Below are positions 9,671 through 18,810 of a stretch of 60,175 nt of DNA, in pieces. Made by a program: the position numbers and the translations under genes. A model generated the notes under the pieces. That model ran no database searches and had not been told where the DNA came from. It saw only the letters and a program-made list of their open reading frames with translations. How positions within the stretch are numbered: position 1 is the stretch's first letter; each line of letters starts with the position of its first letter. This DNA is from Frateuria sp. Soil773 (GTDB lineage: Bacteria > Pseudomonadota > Gammaproteobacteria > Xanthomonadales > Rhodanobacteraceae), in contig NZ_LMSL01000016.1 of assembly GCF_001428405.1 (NCBI RefSeq), forward strand, positions 53,816 to 113,990. The letters are read 5' to 3'.

Positions 9671-9753
9671 CGTCATTCCAGCGAAAGCTGGAATCCAGCG
9701 CCTTGCTTCGACAATCCCAAAGCCACTGGATCCCAGCTTTCGCTGGGATGACG
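9671..9753. repeat. paired-hairpin repeat, copy 3 (compact form)
   Basis: This is the simplest copy. The hairpin TTCCAGC-GAAA-GCTGGAA opens the element. The inverted half TCCCAGC-TTTC-GCTGGGA closes it before GATGACG. It lies between the protease terminator and the convergent 3' end of mltD. The remaining bases between 9267 and 9820 hold no gene that I can support. Confidence 0.85.
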
Positions 9754-9820
9754 GCCATGGGTCGGGATGACGAGCCGGTGCCAGTGCAGATACCGCCGAA
9801 TCCCGAAAACCCTCCCCGCC

Positions 9821-11302
9821 TCAGCGGCAACTCGGCAACCGGATCGTCTCGCCGATCTTCAGGTGGTGCGTACGCATGCCGTTGAGCTTCGCCACCGCCT
9901 CGACGCTGGAGCAGCCGTGCTTGCGCACGATGCTGGTCAGCGTCTCGCCGCGCTTCACCTTGTAGCTGACCGTGCGGCTGCTGCGGGCGGGCGGCGCGGG
10001 CGGAGGCGCCGTGGGTGTCACCACCGGGATCACCGCGGTGTGCAGGTCGTTGGCGAGGATCGGCCACGGGCCGTCCACGCAGCGCGAGGCGTAGGCCTTT
10101 TCGAGCTGCTTGGGCACGACCAGCAGGCTGCCGGCCGGCTGGGTCGCCTGCGGGTCGAGCCGCGGGTTGAGGTTGCGCAGGGTGCGGAACCAGCCGTCGG
10201 TCATGCCGCCGGCGGAGCCCAGGCAGACGGTCAGCTCGGAGATCGAAGCCGGGCGCTTCAGGGTGACCCGGCCGGGCGCGCCGTTGATCTTGGGGAAGCG
10301 CAGGTTGTAGCTGTCCGGATGCAGGAACAGCCAGGCCGCCGCCAGCACCGCCGGCACGTATTCGCGGGTTTCCTGCGAGAGCTGGCTGTAGATCTTCGGG
10401 TCGTAGAAGCTCACCGACGTATCCGCGCCGACCATGCGCCGCATGCGTCCCTCGCCGCCGTTGTAGGCGCCCAGGCTGAGTTCGAGGTTGTTGTTGAAGA
10501 TCTCCAACTGCTCGTTGAGATAGGCGGCATTCGCGCGCGCGGACTGCGCCGGGTCGAAGCGCGTGTCGAAGCCGCTGTCGCTGGTCAGGCCGAAGCGCAT
10601 GCCGGTGGCGTACATGAACTGCAGCGGGCCGGCCGCGCCCGAGCGCGACACCGCGTGCACCTTGCCGCCGGACTCCTTCGCCATGATGCCGAACAGCAGC
10701 GCCTCGGGCAGGTCGGCCTTCTCGTACTGCGGCCACATCTCGTAGCGCATGAACTGGTAGTTCACCCAGGTATCCACCAGGTTGGAGCGCCACTGGGTCA
10801 GCCACATCTCCAGCGCCGCCTTCACCGGCCCGTTCATCGCGATCAGCTCGGACAGCTTCTGCCCGCGCAGCAGGGTCACGCTGCGCTGCGCCTGCGGCAG
10901 GCTCGCCGCGCCGGTCTTGCCGCTGCTGCTGCCTTCGGGCGCGTTGTCCGGCGTGTCCATGTCGTCGCCGGCGAAGAAGCTGCCGTCCTTCAGCCGCAGC
11001 AGGCGGTCGAACACCGAGAAGAACCGCTGCGGGTCGCAGCCGGGCGTGTTGCCGCACTGCGCGGCCGCGTTCTTGAGCTGGTCCAGCGCGGCCACCAGGG
11101 TCTTGTCCGACGCCTCGCCGTTGCCCTCGCGCGCCTGCTGCAACGCGGTCTCGTAGCCCTTGCTGGCCTGGTCGAGCTGGGCGTACAGGGCGTTGACCCC
11201 GGCCGACGGCCTGGCGCCGCCGGCGCTGGCGCAGGCGCCCAGGCCCAGGGCGACGGCCAAAGGAGCGAGACGCAGGAAACGGGCGGACGGGCAGGACGGC
11301 AT
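9821..11302 (-). CDS. mltD: membrane-bound lytic murein transglycosylase D with LysM
   Basis: This 493-residue periplasmic lipoprotein cleaves peptidoglycan to 1,6-anhydromuropeptides. The start at 11302 gives a lipoprotein signal with lipobox 'LGAC' (acylated C24). The SLT catalytic domain spans about 190-330, with catalytic E210 in 'MAKESGGK', then 'SGAAGPLQFM' and 'GAYNGGEGR'. A LysM peptidoglycan-binding domain is at the C terminus (about 443-491, 'YKVKRGETLTSIV'). MltD proteins often carry more than one LysM and I see only one clearly. The divergent partner is the HerA-like ATPase gene. Confidence 0.92.
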   Translation of the reverse strand: MPSCPSARFLRLAPLAVALGLGACASAGGARPSAGVNALYAQLDQASKGYETALQQAREGNGEASDKTLVAALDQLKNAAAQCGNTPGCDPQRFFSVFDRLLRLKDGSFFAGDDMDTPDNAPEGSSSGKTGAASLPQAQRSVTLLRGQKLSELIAMNGPVKAALEMWLTQWRSNLVDTWVNYQFMRYEMWPQYEKADLPEALLFGIMAKESGGKVHAVSRSGAAGPLQFMYATGMRFGLTSDSGFDTRFDPAQSARANAAYLNEQLEIFNNNLELSLGAYNGGEGRMRRMVGADTSVSFYDPKIYSQLSQETREYVPAVLAAAWLFLHPDSYNLRFPKINGAPGRVTLKRPASISELTVCLGSAGGMTDGWFRTLRNLNPRLDPQATQPAGSLLVVPKQLEKAYASRCVDGPWPILANDLHTAVIPVVTPTAPPPAPPARSSRTVSYKVKRGETLTSIVRKHGCSSVEAVAKLNGMRTHHLKIGETIRLPSCR

Positions 11303-11399
11303 GGTTCGGTTTTCGCGTACGGGAAACGACCACCATAACGCATGCCCGGCCCGCGATGCCAAACGCGCGGCGGCAGGCAACAGCGCGGCGGGGGTTGGC

Positions 11400-11405
11400 T
11401 ACAAT
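11400..11405 (+). promoter_or_regulatory. -10 element TACAAT for the HerA-like ATPase gene
   Basis: TACAAT lies about 30 bases before the ATG at 11436. No good -35 is visible at the expected spacing. The same kind of lone TAnnAT box recurs before other genes in this window. Confidence 0.4.
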
Positions 11406-11435
11406 CGCCCGGCCACCACCGGACGGAACGCGCCC

Positions 11436-12944
11436 ATGACTGACATTCTGATCGGCCGCAACGACAGCACCAGCGTCACCCTCGATCCCCGCTACGGCAA
11501 CCGCCACGGCATGATCGCGGGCGCCACCGGCACCGGCAAGTCGGTGTCGCTGATGGTGCTGGCCGAGGGCTTCTCGCGGCTGGGCGTGCCGTGCTTCCTG
11601 GCCGACGCCAAGGGCGACCTGGCCGGCCTGGCGATGGCCGCCGGCGAGCCCGGCGAGAAGCTGAAGGCGCGCCTGGAAAAGCTGAAGCTGACCGGCTGGA
11701 AGCCGCAGGCCAACCCGGTGGTGTTCTGGGACATCTACGGCAAGCTCGGCCACCCGGTGCGCGCGACGATCAGCGAGATGGGCCCCACCCTGCTCGGCCG
11801 CGTGCTGGAGTTGAACGACACCCAGGAAGGCGTGCTGGAGGTGATCTTCAAGGTCGCCGACGACCAGGGCCTGCTGCTGCTCGACCTGGCCGACCTGCGC
11901 GGCATGCTGACCTTCGCCGCGGAAAACGCCAAGGACATCTCCACCCACTACGGCCTGATCGGTTCGCAGAGCATCGCCGCGATCCAGCGCGCGCTGCTGA
12001 AGCTGGAGCAGGATGGCGCCGACCGGTTCTTCGGCGAACCGGCGCTGGAACTGGCCGACCTCATGCGCCAGGACATGAGCGGCCGCGGCGTCATCAACGT
12101 GCTCGCCGCCGACCAGCTGATCATGAAGCCGAAGCTCTATTCCACCTTCCTGCTGTGGCTGCTGTCGGAGTTGTTCGAGCAGTTGCCCGAGGTGGGCGAC
12201 CTGGACCAGCCCAAGCTGGTGTTCTTCTTCGACGAGGCGCACCTGCTGTTCGACGACTGCCCGCCGGCGCTGCAGCAGCGCGTCGAGCAGGTGGTGCGGC
12301 TGATCCGCTCCAAGGGCGTGGGCGTGTACTTCTGTTCGCAGAACCCGGACGACGTGCCCGGGGTGATCCTGGGCCAGCTCGGCAACCGCGTGCAGCATGC
12401 GCTGCGCGCGTTCACCCCGCGCGACCAGAAGGCGGTCAAGGCGGCCGCCGAGACCTTCGTCGCCAACCCGAAGATCGACGTGACCGAGGCGATCACCAAG
12501 CTCGGCGTCGGCGAGGCGCTCGCCTCCACGCTGGGCGACGGCGGCGTGCCGGCGCCGGTGGAGCGGGTGCTGGTGACCTCGCCGTGCTGCCGCATCGGCG
12601 CGATCACCGAGGCCGAGCGCGCCACCGTGCGCCAGCGCTCGCCGGTGGGCGGCAAGTACGACACCGCGGTGAACCGCGAATCGGCCGCCGAGATGCTCGC
12701 CAAGCGCGCCGGCGACAAGGCCGCCGACGTGGCGGCCGCCGCGAACGGCGCCGCCGCCAGCGGCGCCACCGCCGACAACACCTCCGGCTGGGGCTCGGCG
12801 GTGCGCGACGCGCTGCTCGGCACCAAGCGCCGGCAGGGCATGATCGAGACGATGGGCAAGCAGGTGATGCGCACGATGGGTTCGCGCCTCGGCCAGCAGA
12901 TCGTGCGCGGCGTGCTGGGCGGCATCTTCGGCGGCAAGCGCTGA
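11436..12944 (+). CDS. DUF853 / HerA-like P-loop ATPase (YjgR family)
   Basis: This 502-residue cytoplasmic P-loop NTPase is of the YjgR/DUF853 family, related to HerA-FtsK ATPases. Walker A 'GATGTGKS' is at residues 29-36. Walker B '[12 protein letters not shown]' is near 262-273, followed by a segment around '[15 protein letters not shown]' typical of the family. The C-terminal ~100 residues are Ala-rich and end in a basic '[19 protein letters not shown]' helix. The physiological role of the family is not established. The ATG at 11436 matches the family N terminus and the open frame upstream is leader. Confidence 0.9.
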   Translation: MTDILIGRNDSTSVTLDPRYGNRHGMIAGATGTGKSVSLMVLAEGFSRLGVPCFLADAKGDLAGLAMAAGEPGEKLKARLEKLKLTGWKPQANPVVFWDIYGKLGHPVRATISEMGPTLLGRVLELNDTQEGVLEVIFKVADDQGLLLLDLADLRGMLTFAAENAKDISTHYGLIGSQSIAAIQRALLKLEQDGADRFFGEPALELADLMRQDMSGRGVINVLAADQLIMKPKLYSTFLLWLLSELFEQLPEVGDLDQPKLVFFFDEAHLLFDDCPPALQQRVEQVVRLIRSKGVGVYFCSQNPDDVPGVILGQLGNRVQHALRAFTPRDQKAVKAAAETFVANPKIDVTEAITKLGVGEALASTLGDGGVPAPVERVLVTSPCCRIGAITEAERATVRQRSPVGGKYDTAVNRESAAEMLAKRAGDKAADVAAAANGAAASGATADNTSGWGSAVRDALLGTKRRQGMIETMGKQVMRTMGSRLGQQIVRGVLGGIFGGKR

Positions 12945-13131
12945 GCGGGCAAGGCATGGGGCGGAACGGAAACGTCGCGGCGCTCCCGCCGTCCGCGCGG
13001 CACGCACCCGACGGCACCGGCCATCCGCCGCGCGGCGCGGCGCCATGCCATTGCGTGGCACTGCCGCCGCCAGTCGTTCGCGGCTCGCCCGGCCGTCCCT
13101 TCGCCCGGCCGCGACCCGCGCAGGTGCGCCC

Positions 13132-13635
13132 GTGAGCCGCTGGCGCCCTCCCTCGCCGTCCTCGACCGCGATCATCACCCGCGCGGGCTTCGAGCGGCTG
13201 AAGGCCGAGCTCGACCATCTGTGGCATACGCTGCGGCCGGAAGTCGTCAAGGCGCTGGCCGCCGCCGCGGCCGAAGGCGACCGCTCGGAAAACGCCGAGT
13301 ACACCTACCGCAAGAAACAGCTCGGCGAGATCGACCGCCGCGTGCGCTATCTCAGCAAGCGCATTCCGTCGCTGAAGGTGGCCGAGGGCGCGCCGGCCGA
13401 CCGCGACGCGGTGTTCTTCGGCGCGCGCATCGAACTGGAAAACCTCGCCAGCGGCGAGAGCCTGCATTACCGCATCGTCGGCCCCGACGAGACCGACGCG
13501 AAGCTCGGCTGGATCAGCATCGATTCGCCGCTGGCGCGCGCGGTGCTGAAAAAACGCGTCGACGACGAATTCGAGGCCGAGCTGCCGGGCGGCCGCACCG
13601 CGTTCGTCATCGTCGAAGTGGGCTACGAGGACTGA
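13132..13635 (+). CDS. greB: transcription elongation factor GreB
   Basis: This 167-residue factor rescues backtracked RNA polymerase by stimulating transcript cleavage. The N-terminal coiled coil carries the conserved '[21 protein letters not shown]' segment, whose acidic tip residues work in the polymerase secondary channel. The C-terminal domain is FKBP-like ('[11 protein letters not shown]', '[10 protein letters not shown]'). The start is taken as GTG at 13132 because the protein then begins '[11 protein letters not shown]', the normal GreB N terminus. The open frame back to 13045 encodes unrelated Arg-rich sequence. It is convergent with the next gene across a hairpin. Confidence 0.93.
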   Translation: MSRWRPPSPSSTAIITRAGFERLKAELDHLWHTLRPEVVKALAAAAAEGDRSENAEYTYRKKQLGEIDRRVRYLSKRIPSLKVAEGAPADRDAVFFGARIELENLASGESLHYRIVGPDETDAKLGWISIDSPLARAVLKKRVDDEFEAELPGGRTAFVIVEVGYED

Positions 13636-13658
13636 TGCCCGCCGCACGCGGCGGGCAT
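13635..13658. terminator. probable bidirectional terminator hairpin
   Basis: ATGCCCGCC and GGCGGGCAT form a perfect 9-bp stem with a 6-base loop. It overlaps the last base of the greB stop codon and lies 15 bases from the stop of the convergent gene. A short TTTT run follows at 13668-13671 on the + strand. Confidence 0.6.
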
Positions 13659-13672
13659 CCCCGCTGCTTTTC

Positions 13673-14179
13673 CTACTGGCCGCCGCCGCTCGACTGCAAC
13701 GCGGCGATCTGCGACTGGTGCGCCTCGTAGAAGCTCACGTTGGCCTTGTTGACCTTGCTCTGGTCGATGTACTGCGCCATTTCCGGCTGGCTGCGCGACT
13801 GCACCACCAGCGCCGCGTTCATCAGCGCGATGTTCGCCAGCAGGAATTCACGCGGCGTGAAGCCGTGCTTCTTGATCAGCGGCGCGATCCGCGGGTCGCT
13901 GCCGACGGCCTGGTTGGCGAGGTCGTCGAGGTTGTGCACCTGGGCATTGGCCGGCGGCTGCTGCGGCTTGATGCCCTGCGCGCGTGCCTCCTTGGTGGCC
14001 GCGACGAGGCGGTTGAACACGTCTTCGTTGAGGTTGTAGCTGGCGATCGCCTGCTTGTCGGCCTCGGGCAGGCCCGGCGCCGCGACTTGCGCCTGCGCCC
14101 ACAGCGGCACGATCGACACCAGCACGGCGAGCAGCGGAAGCAGCACACGCATGCGAAGAAGGCGGGACGGCATCTTCAT
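13673..14179 (-). CDS. small secreted protein of unknown function
   Basis: This 168-residue protein begins at ATG 14179 with AGGAA seven bases upstream. It has a signal peptide (residues 1 to about 30, 'LLPLLAVLVSIVPLWAQAQ'). The mature part is predicted helical and polar, with 'YNLNEDVFNRLVAAT' and 'GFTPREFLLANIALMNAALV', and has no Cys or known catalytic motif. It looks like one of the periplasmic helical proteins common in this order, but I cannot name the family. It lies downstream of, and on the same strand as, the PhnD-like binding-protein gene. Confidence 0.75.
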   Translation of the reverse strand: MKMPSRLLRMRVLLPLLAVLVSIVPLWAQAQVAAPGLPEADKQAIASYNLNEDVFNRLVAATKEARAQGIKPQQPPANAQVHNLDDLANQAVGSDPRIAPLIKKHGFTPREFLLANIALMNAALVVQSRSQPEMAQYIDQSKVNKANVSFYEAHQSQIAALQSSGGGQ

Positions 14180-14261
14180 CGGCAATTCCTCGGGATCACG
14201 GTCGTGGCCGTCGAGACTAACACCGCAGGGATGCCTGCAACGGCGCGGCGCCAGCCACGGT

Positions 14262-15311
14262 TCAGCCACCCTGCAGCCGCCGCAGCGCCGTGCGGTAGTC
14301 GCGCTCGATCTGCGCCAGCCGCGCCCGCTTCGCCTGCTCGCTGACCCAGCGGCCGTTGCGCGCCTGCTGGCGCAACAGGGTGAATTCCATCTCGATGAAA
14401 GGCCGCAGCACCTGGTCGTCGGCGGGTGCGAAACCGGCCAGGTCGGGAATCCGCGCCAGGTTCTGCCGCTCGCGCTCGCCGGCGGCGCCCGGCGCCTTGC
14501 CGTAGCCGCGCATGAAGGCGATCAGTTGGCTGCGCAGCGGCTCGGCCATGCCCTCGCGCACGATCAGCACGCCGGAGGGAATCAGCCGCGAGCGCCAGAT
14601 CACCTTGATCTGCGCGGCCTCGCGCGGGAAGTTGCGGCCGAACAGGTCGAGGTCCGGATTGTTGCTGCTGGCCACGTCGACCTCGCGGTTGACCACCGCC
14701 AGCGCGTTGTTCTGGTGGTTGGCCACGCTCACGCGGGCGAAGAAGGTGTCGGAGTTGAGGCCGCGCGGCGCGAACACCTCGGCCTCCGGCGCCACGTAGC
14801 CGGTCACCGACATCGGCTCGCCGCGGCCGTAGCGCCAGCGCCCGGGCTGCGCGAGCAGGTCGTCCAGCGAGCGGATCGGGCCGCCGTCGCGCACGATCAG
14901 CATCGCCACGTTGCCGGCGACGCCGTCGTTGCGCACGAACTGCGCGACCACCTGCATGTGCTGGCGCGTCACCGCCTCGATCGCCAGCCGGCCGGACACG
15001 AACGCGATGTCCACGCGCTGCCCGGAGATCGCATTGGACAGGCCAGCGTAGCTGCTGACCGAGACCGTGCTGACGGGATGCTCCAGCCGCGAAGCCAGGT
15101 CGGCCAGCAGCGGGCGCCACTGTTCGCGCGACTCCGCGGCGCTGCCGATCGGCAGGATGCCGAAGCGGATCGCGGAGGCGTCGGGTCCGGCATCGGGTCC
15201 GGCGGCTCGGGCATCGAGGCCGGCCAGGCACAGGCCGGCGGCCAGCAGCCACAGCCGGACAGCCCGGCCGTGCCGGCGCGGCAGCCGCTTCCCGGTCATG
15301 CACGTTGGCAT
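14262..15311 (-). CDS. periplasmic substrate-binding protein, phosphate/phosphonate (PhnD-like) type
   Basis: This 349-residue secreted binding protein resembles the PhnD/phosphite ABC-transporter solute receptors. A signal peptide spans about residues 15-36 ('LWLLAAGLCLAGLDARA'). The mature domain opens 'IRFGILPIGSAAESREQW' and contains 'DIAFVSGRLAIEAV', 'SLDDLLAQPGRWRYG' and 'VDVASSNNPDLDLF', the usual type II periplasmic binding fold pattern. No permease or ATPase gene is nearby, so it may instead be a sensory binding protein, as is common for orphan PhnD-like proteins. A second ATG at 15299 is possible. The first has a GGGGGCGGACGGAA leader. Confidence 0.8.
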   Translation of the reverse strand: MPTCMTGKRLPRRHGRAVRLWLLAAGLCLAGLDARAAGPDAGPDASAIRFGILPIGSAAESREQWRPLLADLASRLEHPVSTVSVSSYAGLSNAISGQRVDIAFVSGRLAIEAVTRQHMQVVAQFVRNDGVAGNVAMLIVRDGGPIRSLDDLLAQPGRWRYGRGEPMSVTGYVAPEAEVFAPRGLNSDTFFARVSVANHQNNALAVVNREVDVASSNNPDLDLFGRNFPREAAQIKVIWRSRLIPSGVLIVREGMAEPLRSQLIAFMRGYGKAPGAAGERERQNLARIPDLAGFAPADDQVLRPFIEMEFTLLRQQARNGRWVSEQAKRARLAQIERDYRTALRRLQGG

Positions 15312-15390
15312 TTCCGTCCGCCCCCGAATGCCCTTCGTCCAGTCGGCTGTATAACCGCGATCGGCGGCAACGGCAACCCGCGCCCGCCGT

Positions 15391-16200
15391 TCAGTCCAGC
15401 CGCAGCGGCGGCGGATAGCAGCGGCCGGGCCGGCGCGGCTGGTAGCAGGCCGCCATGCGGTGGAAGGCCTCGCTGTCGTTGCCCGGATGCCATCCCGGCA
15501 TGCCCGACAGCGGCAGCGGGCGCAGTTCCTGCGGGTCGCGCAGCAGCCGGCCGGCGGCGATCGCGCCGGCGCAGGCGTCGAGCGCGCGGCGCATGTCGCC
15601 GTCGGCCGACACGAAAGGCAGCGCCTTGCCGACCAGCAGCTTGCCCGGCGTCAGGGCGTGTTCCAGCAAGGCATGGCCGAACACCGCCACGTCGGCCGAA
15701 CCGTCCAGCCATGCCTCCCGCCGGCGCCAGAACAGCCCGTGCCAGTCGTGCGCATCCCACAAGGCCAGCAATGCGGGATCGCGCAGCAGCACGACGCAGC
15801 CGGATTCGTCGAACAGCGTCATCGCGCACTGCGGGCGCGAGCGCTGCCGGGAGCCCATGCGCGCCAGCTCGTCCACCTGCTGCGCGTTCAGCGCCCGCTT
15901 CAGGCGTGGATGGCGCAGCCAGACCAGCGCATTGAACAGGTCGTGCCAGTTGCCGGCGCGGGTGGCGATGCGCCCCGTCTCGGCAATGCGCTGCTCGTAG
16001 TGCAGGCCGTCGGCCAGCAAGCCGCGGTCCTGCTCCGCGAAGCGCGTGCGCGCATCCGCCGGCCACAGGGCGTTCAGCGCGTCGACCGCCGGCCAGTCCG
16101 GCGAACGCAGCAGCGCCGCATGCGCGTGCCACGACGCCAGCGGCGGACGGTCGAACACCTGCGGATCGACCTCGCCGCGCTGCGGCGCCACGTAGCGCAT
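15391..16200 (-). CDS. DUF3025 domain protein
   Basis: This 269-residue protein matches the DUF3025 family pattern: 'RTRFAEQDRGLLADGLHYEQRI', 'ATRAGNWHDLFNALVWLRHPRLKRALNAQQ', 'DESGCVVL', 'HDWHGLFW' and 'VFGHALLEHAL'. The biochemical function is unknown. Conserved His and Trp residues suggest an enzyme but no activity can be assigned. Its ATG lies 11 bases after the rimO stop codon on the same strand, so the two are probably co-transcribed. Confidence 0.85.
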   Translation of the reverse strand: MRYVAPQRGEVDPQVFDRPPLASWHAHAALLRSPDWPAVDALNALWPADARTRFAEQDRGLLADGLHYEQRIAETGRIATRAGNWHDLFNALVWLRHPRLKRALNAQQVDELARMGSRQRSRPQCAMTLFDESGCVVLLRDPALLALWDAHDWHGLFWRRREAWLDGSADVAVFGHALLEHALTPGKLLVGKALPFVSADGDMRRALDACAGAIAAGRLLRDPQELRPLPLSGMPGWHPGNDSEAFHRMAACYQPRRPGRCYPPPLRLD

Positions 16201-16211
16201 CGCGCGGATGC

Positions 16212-17549
16212 CTAGACCAGTTGCAGCGCCGGATGGGCCAGCCGCGCGTGCAGGTCGTGTTCGTCGGCGGCTTCCACCACCACCTCCACGAACTGCCCCG
16301 GCCGCAACTTCTGGCCGTCGGCGATCAGCACCGTGCCGTCGATCTCCGGCGCATCGGCGGCGGAGCGCGCGACCGCGCCCGCGGCATCGGCCTCGTCCAC
16401 CAGCACCTTGATGGTGCGGCCGATCTTGCGCTGCAATTTGGCGGCGGAGATTTCCGCCTGCACCGCCATGAACCGTTCGAGGCGGTCTTCCTTCAGCTCC
16501 TCCGAGACCGGGTCGGGCAGCTCGTTGGCCCTGGCGCCCTCCACCGGCGAATAGGCGAACGCGCCGACGCGGTCCAGCTCGGCCTCGCGCAGGAAGTCGA
16601 GCAGTTCCTCGAACTCCGCGTCGGTCTCGCCGGGAAAGCCGACGATGAAGGTGCTGCGGATGGCGAGGTCGGGCACCGCCTTGCGCCAGTTGCGGATGCG
16701 CTCCAGCGTCTTGTCGATGTTGCCCGGGCGCTTCATCAGCTTGAGGATGCGCGGGCTGGCGTGCTGGAACGGGATGTCCAGGTACGGCAGGATTTTTCCC
16801 GCCGCCATCAGCGGCATCACCTCGTCCACGTGCGGATACGGATAGACGTAGTGCAGCCGCGTCCACGCGCCCAGCTCGGACAGGCCCTCGCACAGCTCGG
16901 TCATGCGCGTGCGGTACGCCTTGCCGCGCCACTCGCGCCCGGCGTACTTCACGTCCACGCCGTAGGCACTGGTGTCCTGCGAGATCACCAGCAGTTCCTT
17001 CACGCCGCCCTTGACCAGCTTCTCGGCCTCCACCAGCACCTCGTCCACCGGGCGCGACACCAGGTCGCCGCGCATCGACGGGATGATGCAGAAGCTGCAG
17101 CGGTGGTTGCAGCCCTCGGAAATCTTCAGGTAGGCGTAGTGCTTCGGCGTCAGCTTGATGCCGGTGTCGGGCACCAGGTCCAGCAGCGGGTTGCGCTTCG
17201 GCGGGATCGCCGTGTGCACCGCGCCCATCACGCTGGCGTAGTCCTGCGGGCCGCTGATCGACAGCACGTCCGGATAGGCTTCGCGGATCAGTTCCGAGCG
17301 CTTGCCCAGGCAGCCGGTGACGATCACCTTGCCGTTCTCATGCAGCGCCTCGCCGATCGCGTCCAGCGACTCCTGCACCGCCGCGTCGATGAAGCCGCAG
17401 GTGTTCACCACCACCGCATCGGCCGCGTCGTAGCGGGGCACGATCTCGTAGCCCTCGACCTTGAGCTGGGTGAGGATGCGCTCGGAATCGACCAGCGCCT
17501 TGGGGCAGCCGAGGCTGACGAAACCGATCTTGGGAGAAGCCTGCGACAT
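16212..17549 (-). CDS. rimO: ribosomal protein S12 methylthiotransferase RimO
   Basis: This radical SAM enzyme adds a methylthio group to an Asp of ribosomal protein S12. The 445-residue product (from ATG 17549) has the N-terminal cluster cysteines C15, C51 and C80, the radical SAM motif C147/C151/C154 ('CNHRCSFC') and a C-terminal TRAM domain ending near '[10 protein letters not shown]'. Start codons at 17570 and 17585 are also possible. I chose the one giving the usual '[21 protein letters not shown]' beginning. Family length is normal. Confidence 0.95.
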   Translation of the reverse strand: MSQASPKIGFVSLGCPKALVDSERILTQLKVEGYEIVPRYDAADAVVVNTCGFIDAAVQESLDAIGEALHENGKVIVTGCLGKRSELIREAYPDVLSISGPQDYASVMGAVHTAIPPKRNPLLDLVPDTGIKLTPKHYAYLKISEGCNHRCSFCIIPSMRGDLVSRPVDEVLVEAEKLVKGGVKELLVISQDTSAYGVDVKYAGREWRGKAYRTRMTELCEGLSELGAWTRLHYVYPYPHVDEVMPLMAAGKILPYLDIPFQHASPRILKLMKRPGNIDKTLERIRNWRKAVPDLAIRSTFIVGFPGETDAEFEELLDFLREAELDRVGAFAYSPVEGARANELPDPVSEELKEDRLERFMAVQAEISAAKLQRKIGRTIKVLVDEADAAGAVARSAADAPEIDGTVLIADGQKLRPGQFVEVVVEAADEHDLHARLAHPALQLV

Positions 17550-17619
17550 GGCCGTCACTACCGTAGACATGCGGGAAACCGGCAATTATACGTGAGCGGG
17601 CCGGCCTTTCCCGGGCGGC

Positions 17620-17625
17620 TAGAAT
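17620..17625 (+). promoter_or_regulatory. -10 element TAGAAT for the dienelactone hydrolase gene
   Basis: TAGAAT lies 26 bases before the GTG start at 17651. An in-frame ATG at 17624 is part of this box, which argues against that ATG as the start codon. Confidence 0.4.
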
Positions 17626-17650
17626 GGGCTTTTCGCCACCGGGAAAGACC

Positions 17651-18322
17651 GTGGGCCAGCAGATCAGCATCCCCACCGCCGGCACCCAGTGCATCGGCGC
17701 CTACCTCGCCCAGCCGCAGGGGCGACCGAAGGGCGGCCTGGTGGTGATCCAGGAAATCTTCGGCGTCAACGCGCACATCCGCAGCGTCGCCGACCGCTTT
17801 GCCGAGGCGGGCTACACCGCGATCGCCCCCAGCTTCTTCGACCACCTGGAAAGCGGCGTCGAGCTGGGCTACGACGAGGCGGGCTACGCCAAGGGACGGC
17901 AGTTGATCGGCGAACTGGGGCTGGACCGCGCCGTCGAGGACGTCGCCAGCGCCGCCGAGGCGATCGCCTCGGCCGGCCGGATCGGCACCGTCGGCTATTG
18001 CTGGGGCGGCACCGTCGCCCTGCTCAGCGCGCTGCGGCTCGGCCTGCCCTCGGTGAGCTACTACGGCGCGCGCAACGTGCCTTTCCTGGGCGAGCGGCCG
18101 AAGGCGCCGGTGATGTTCCACTTCGGCGAGAACGACCCCGGCATCCCGCCGGACATGGTGGCGAAGCACCGCGAGCTGCTGCCGCAGATGGAGACGTTCG
18201 TCTATCCCACCGGCCACGCCTTCAACCGCGACATCGATCCCGGCCACTACGACGAGGCCAGCGCGAAGCTCGCCTTGCAGCGCACGCTGGATTTCTTCGC
18301 CCGCCACCTGGCCGGCGAATGA
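17651..18322 (+). CDS. dienelactone hydrolase family protein
   Basis: This 223-residue alpha/beta hydrolase belongs to the DLH family. The nucleophile C117 in 'GYCWGG', D162 in 'GENDPGI' and H189 in 'TGHAFN' form the Cys-Asp-His triad, and E35 ('IQEIFG') is the conserved Glu that activates the Cys. Members hydrolyse dienelactones or, more often in genomes without the chloroaromatic pathway, unknown small esters. The start is taken as GTG 17651, preceded by GGGAAAG, giving the usual 'MGQ.ISI' N terminus. The HIT gene starts inside its stop codon (ATGA). Confidence 0.9.
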   Translation: MGQQISIPTAGTQCIGAYLAQPQGRPKGGLVVIQEIFGVNAHIRSVADRFAEAGYTAIAPSFFDHLESGVELGYDEAGYAKGRQLIGELGLDRAVEDVASAAEAIASAGRIGTVGYCWGGTVALLSALRLGLPSVSYYGARNVPFLGERPKAPVMFHFGENDPGIPPDMVAKHRELLPQMETFVYPTGHAFNRDIDPGHYDEASAKLALQRTLDFFARHLAGE

Positions 18323-18735
18323 GCGCCGCCGGCTTCGCGCTGGACCCGCGGCTGGCCGCGGACACCGTGCCGGTGGCGGAGCTGCCGCTGTGCACGCTGC
18401 GCCTGATGGACGACGCGCGCTTTCCCTGGCTGGTGCTGGTGCCGCGCCGCGCCGGCATGGTGGAGATCGCCGACCTCGCCGCGCAGGATCAGGCCGCGCT
18501 GTGGCAGGAAGCGAGCCGGGCCGGCGCCGCGCTGCGCGCCGCCGGCCCGTGCGACAAGCTCAACCTGGGCGCGCTCGGCAACATCGTGCGCCAGCTCCAC
18601 GTGCACGTGGTGGCGCGCCGCGAGGGCGACGCGGCATGGCCGGGGCCGGTATGGGGCAGCGGCCGCGCCGAGCCCTATGCGGCGGCGGCGCGCGATGCGC
18701 TGCTGGCCCGGCTGCGCGCGGCGCTGGAGCATTGA
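18319..18735 (+). CDS. HIT family nucleotide-binding protein
   Basis: This 138-residue histidine-triad protein has the motif 'LHVHVVAR', preceded by 'KLNLGALGNIVRQ'. HIT proteins bind and hydrolyse nucleotide phosphoesters. It overlaps the preceding hydrolase gene by 4 bp (ATGA), indicating translational coupling. The substrate is unknown. Confidence 0.9.
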   Translation: MSAAGFALDPRLAADTVPVAELPLCTLRLMDDARFPWLVLVPRRAGMVEIADLAAQDQAALWQEASRAGAALRAAGPCDKLNLGALGNIVRQLHVHVVARREGDAAWPGPVWGSGRAEPYAAAARDALLARLRAALEH

Positions 18736-18748
18736 CGGATGCGACAAC

Positions 18749-18770
18749 GCCCGCGGATCGCTCCGCGGGC
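18749..18770. terminator. GC-rich hairpin between convergent genes
   Basis: GCCCGCGG/CCGCGGGC forms an 8-bp perfect stem with a 6-base loop. It sits between the HIT gene stop and the convergent lipoprotein gene stop, without a T tract. Confidence 0.45.
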
Positions 18771-18810
18771 GCTGCGCTCCGCACGGCGCCCGGCAGGCGC
18801 CCGCGGCCGG

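Noticed and set aside
9265-9885. Short ORFs in the repeat cluster giving 'IPAFAGMT'-type peptides
   Set aside because: These are translations of the hairpin repeats themselves. They recur wherever the repeats occur and have no start signals.
15391-16932. DUF3025 gene read as a 513-codon protein starting inside rimO
   Set aside because: The first ~240 codons are the wrong frame of rimO. The real protein begins at 16200 just after the rimO stop.
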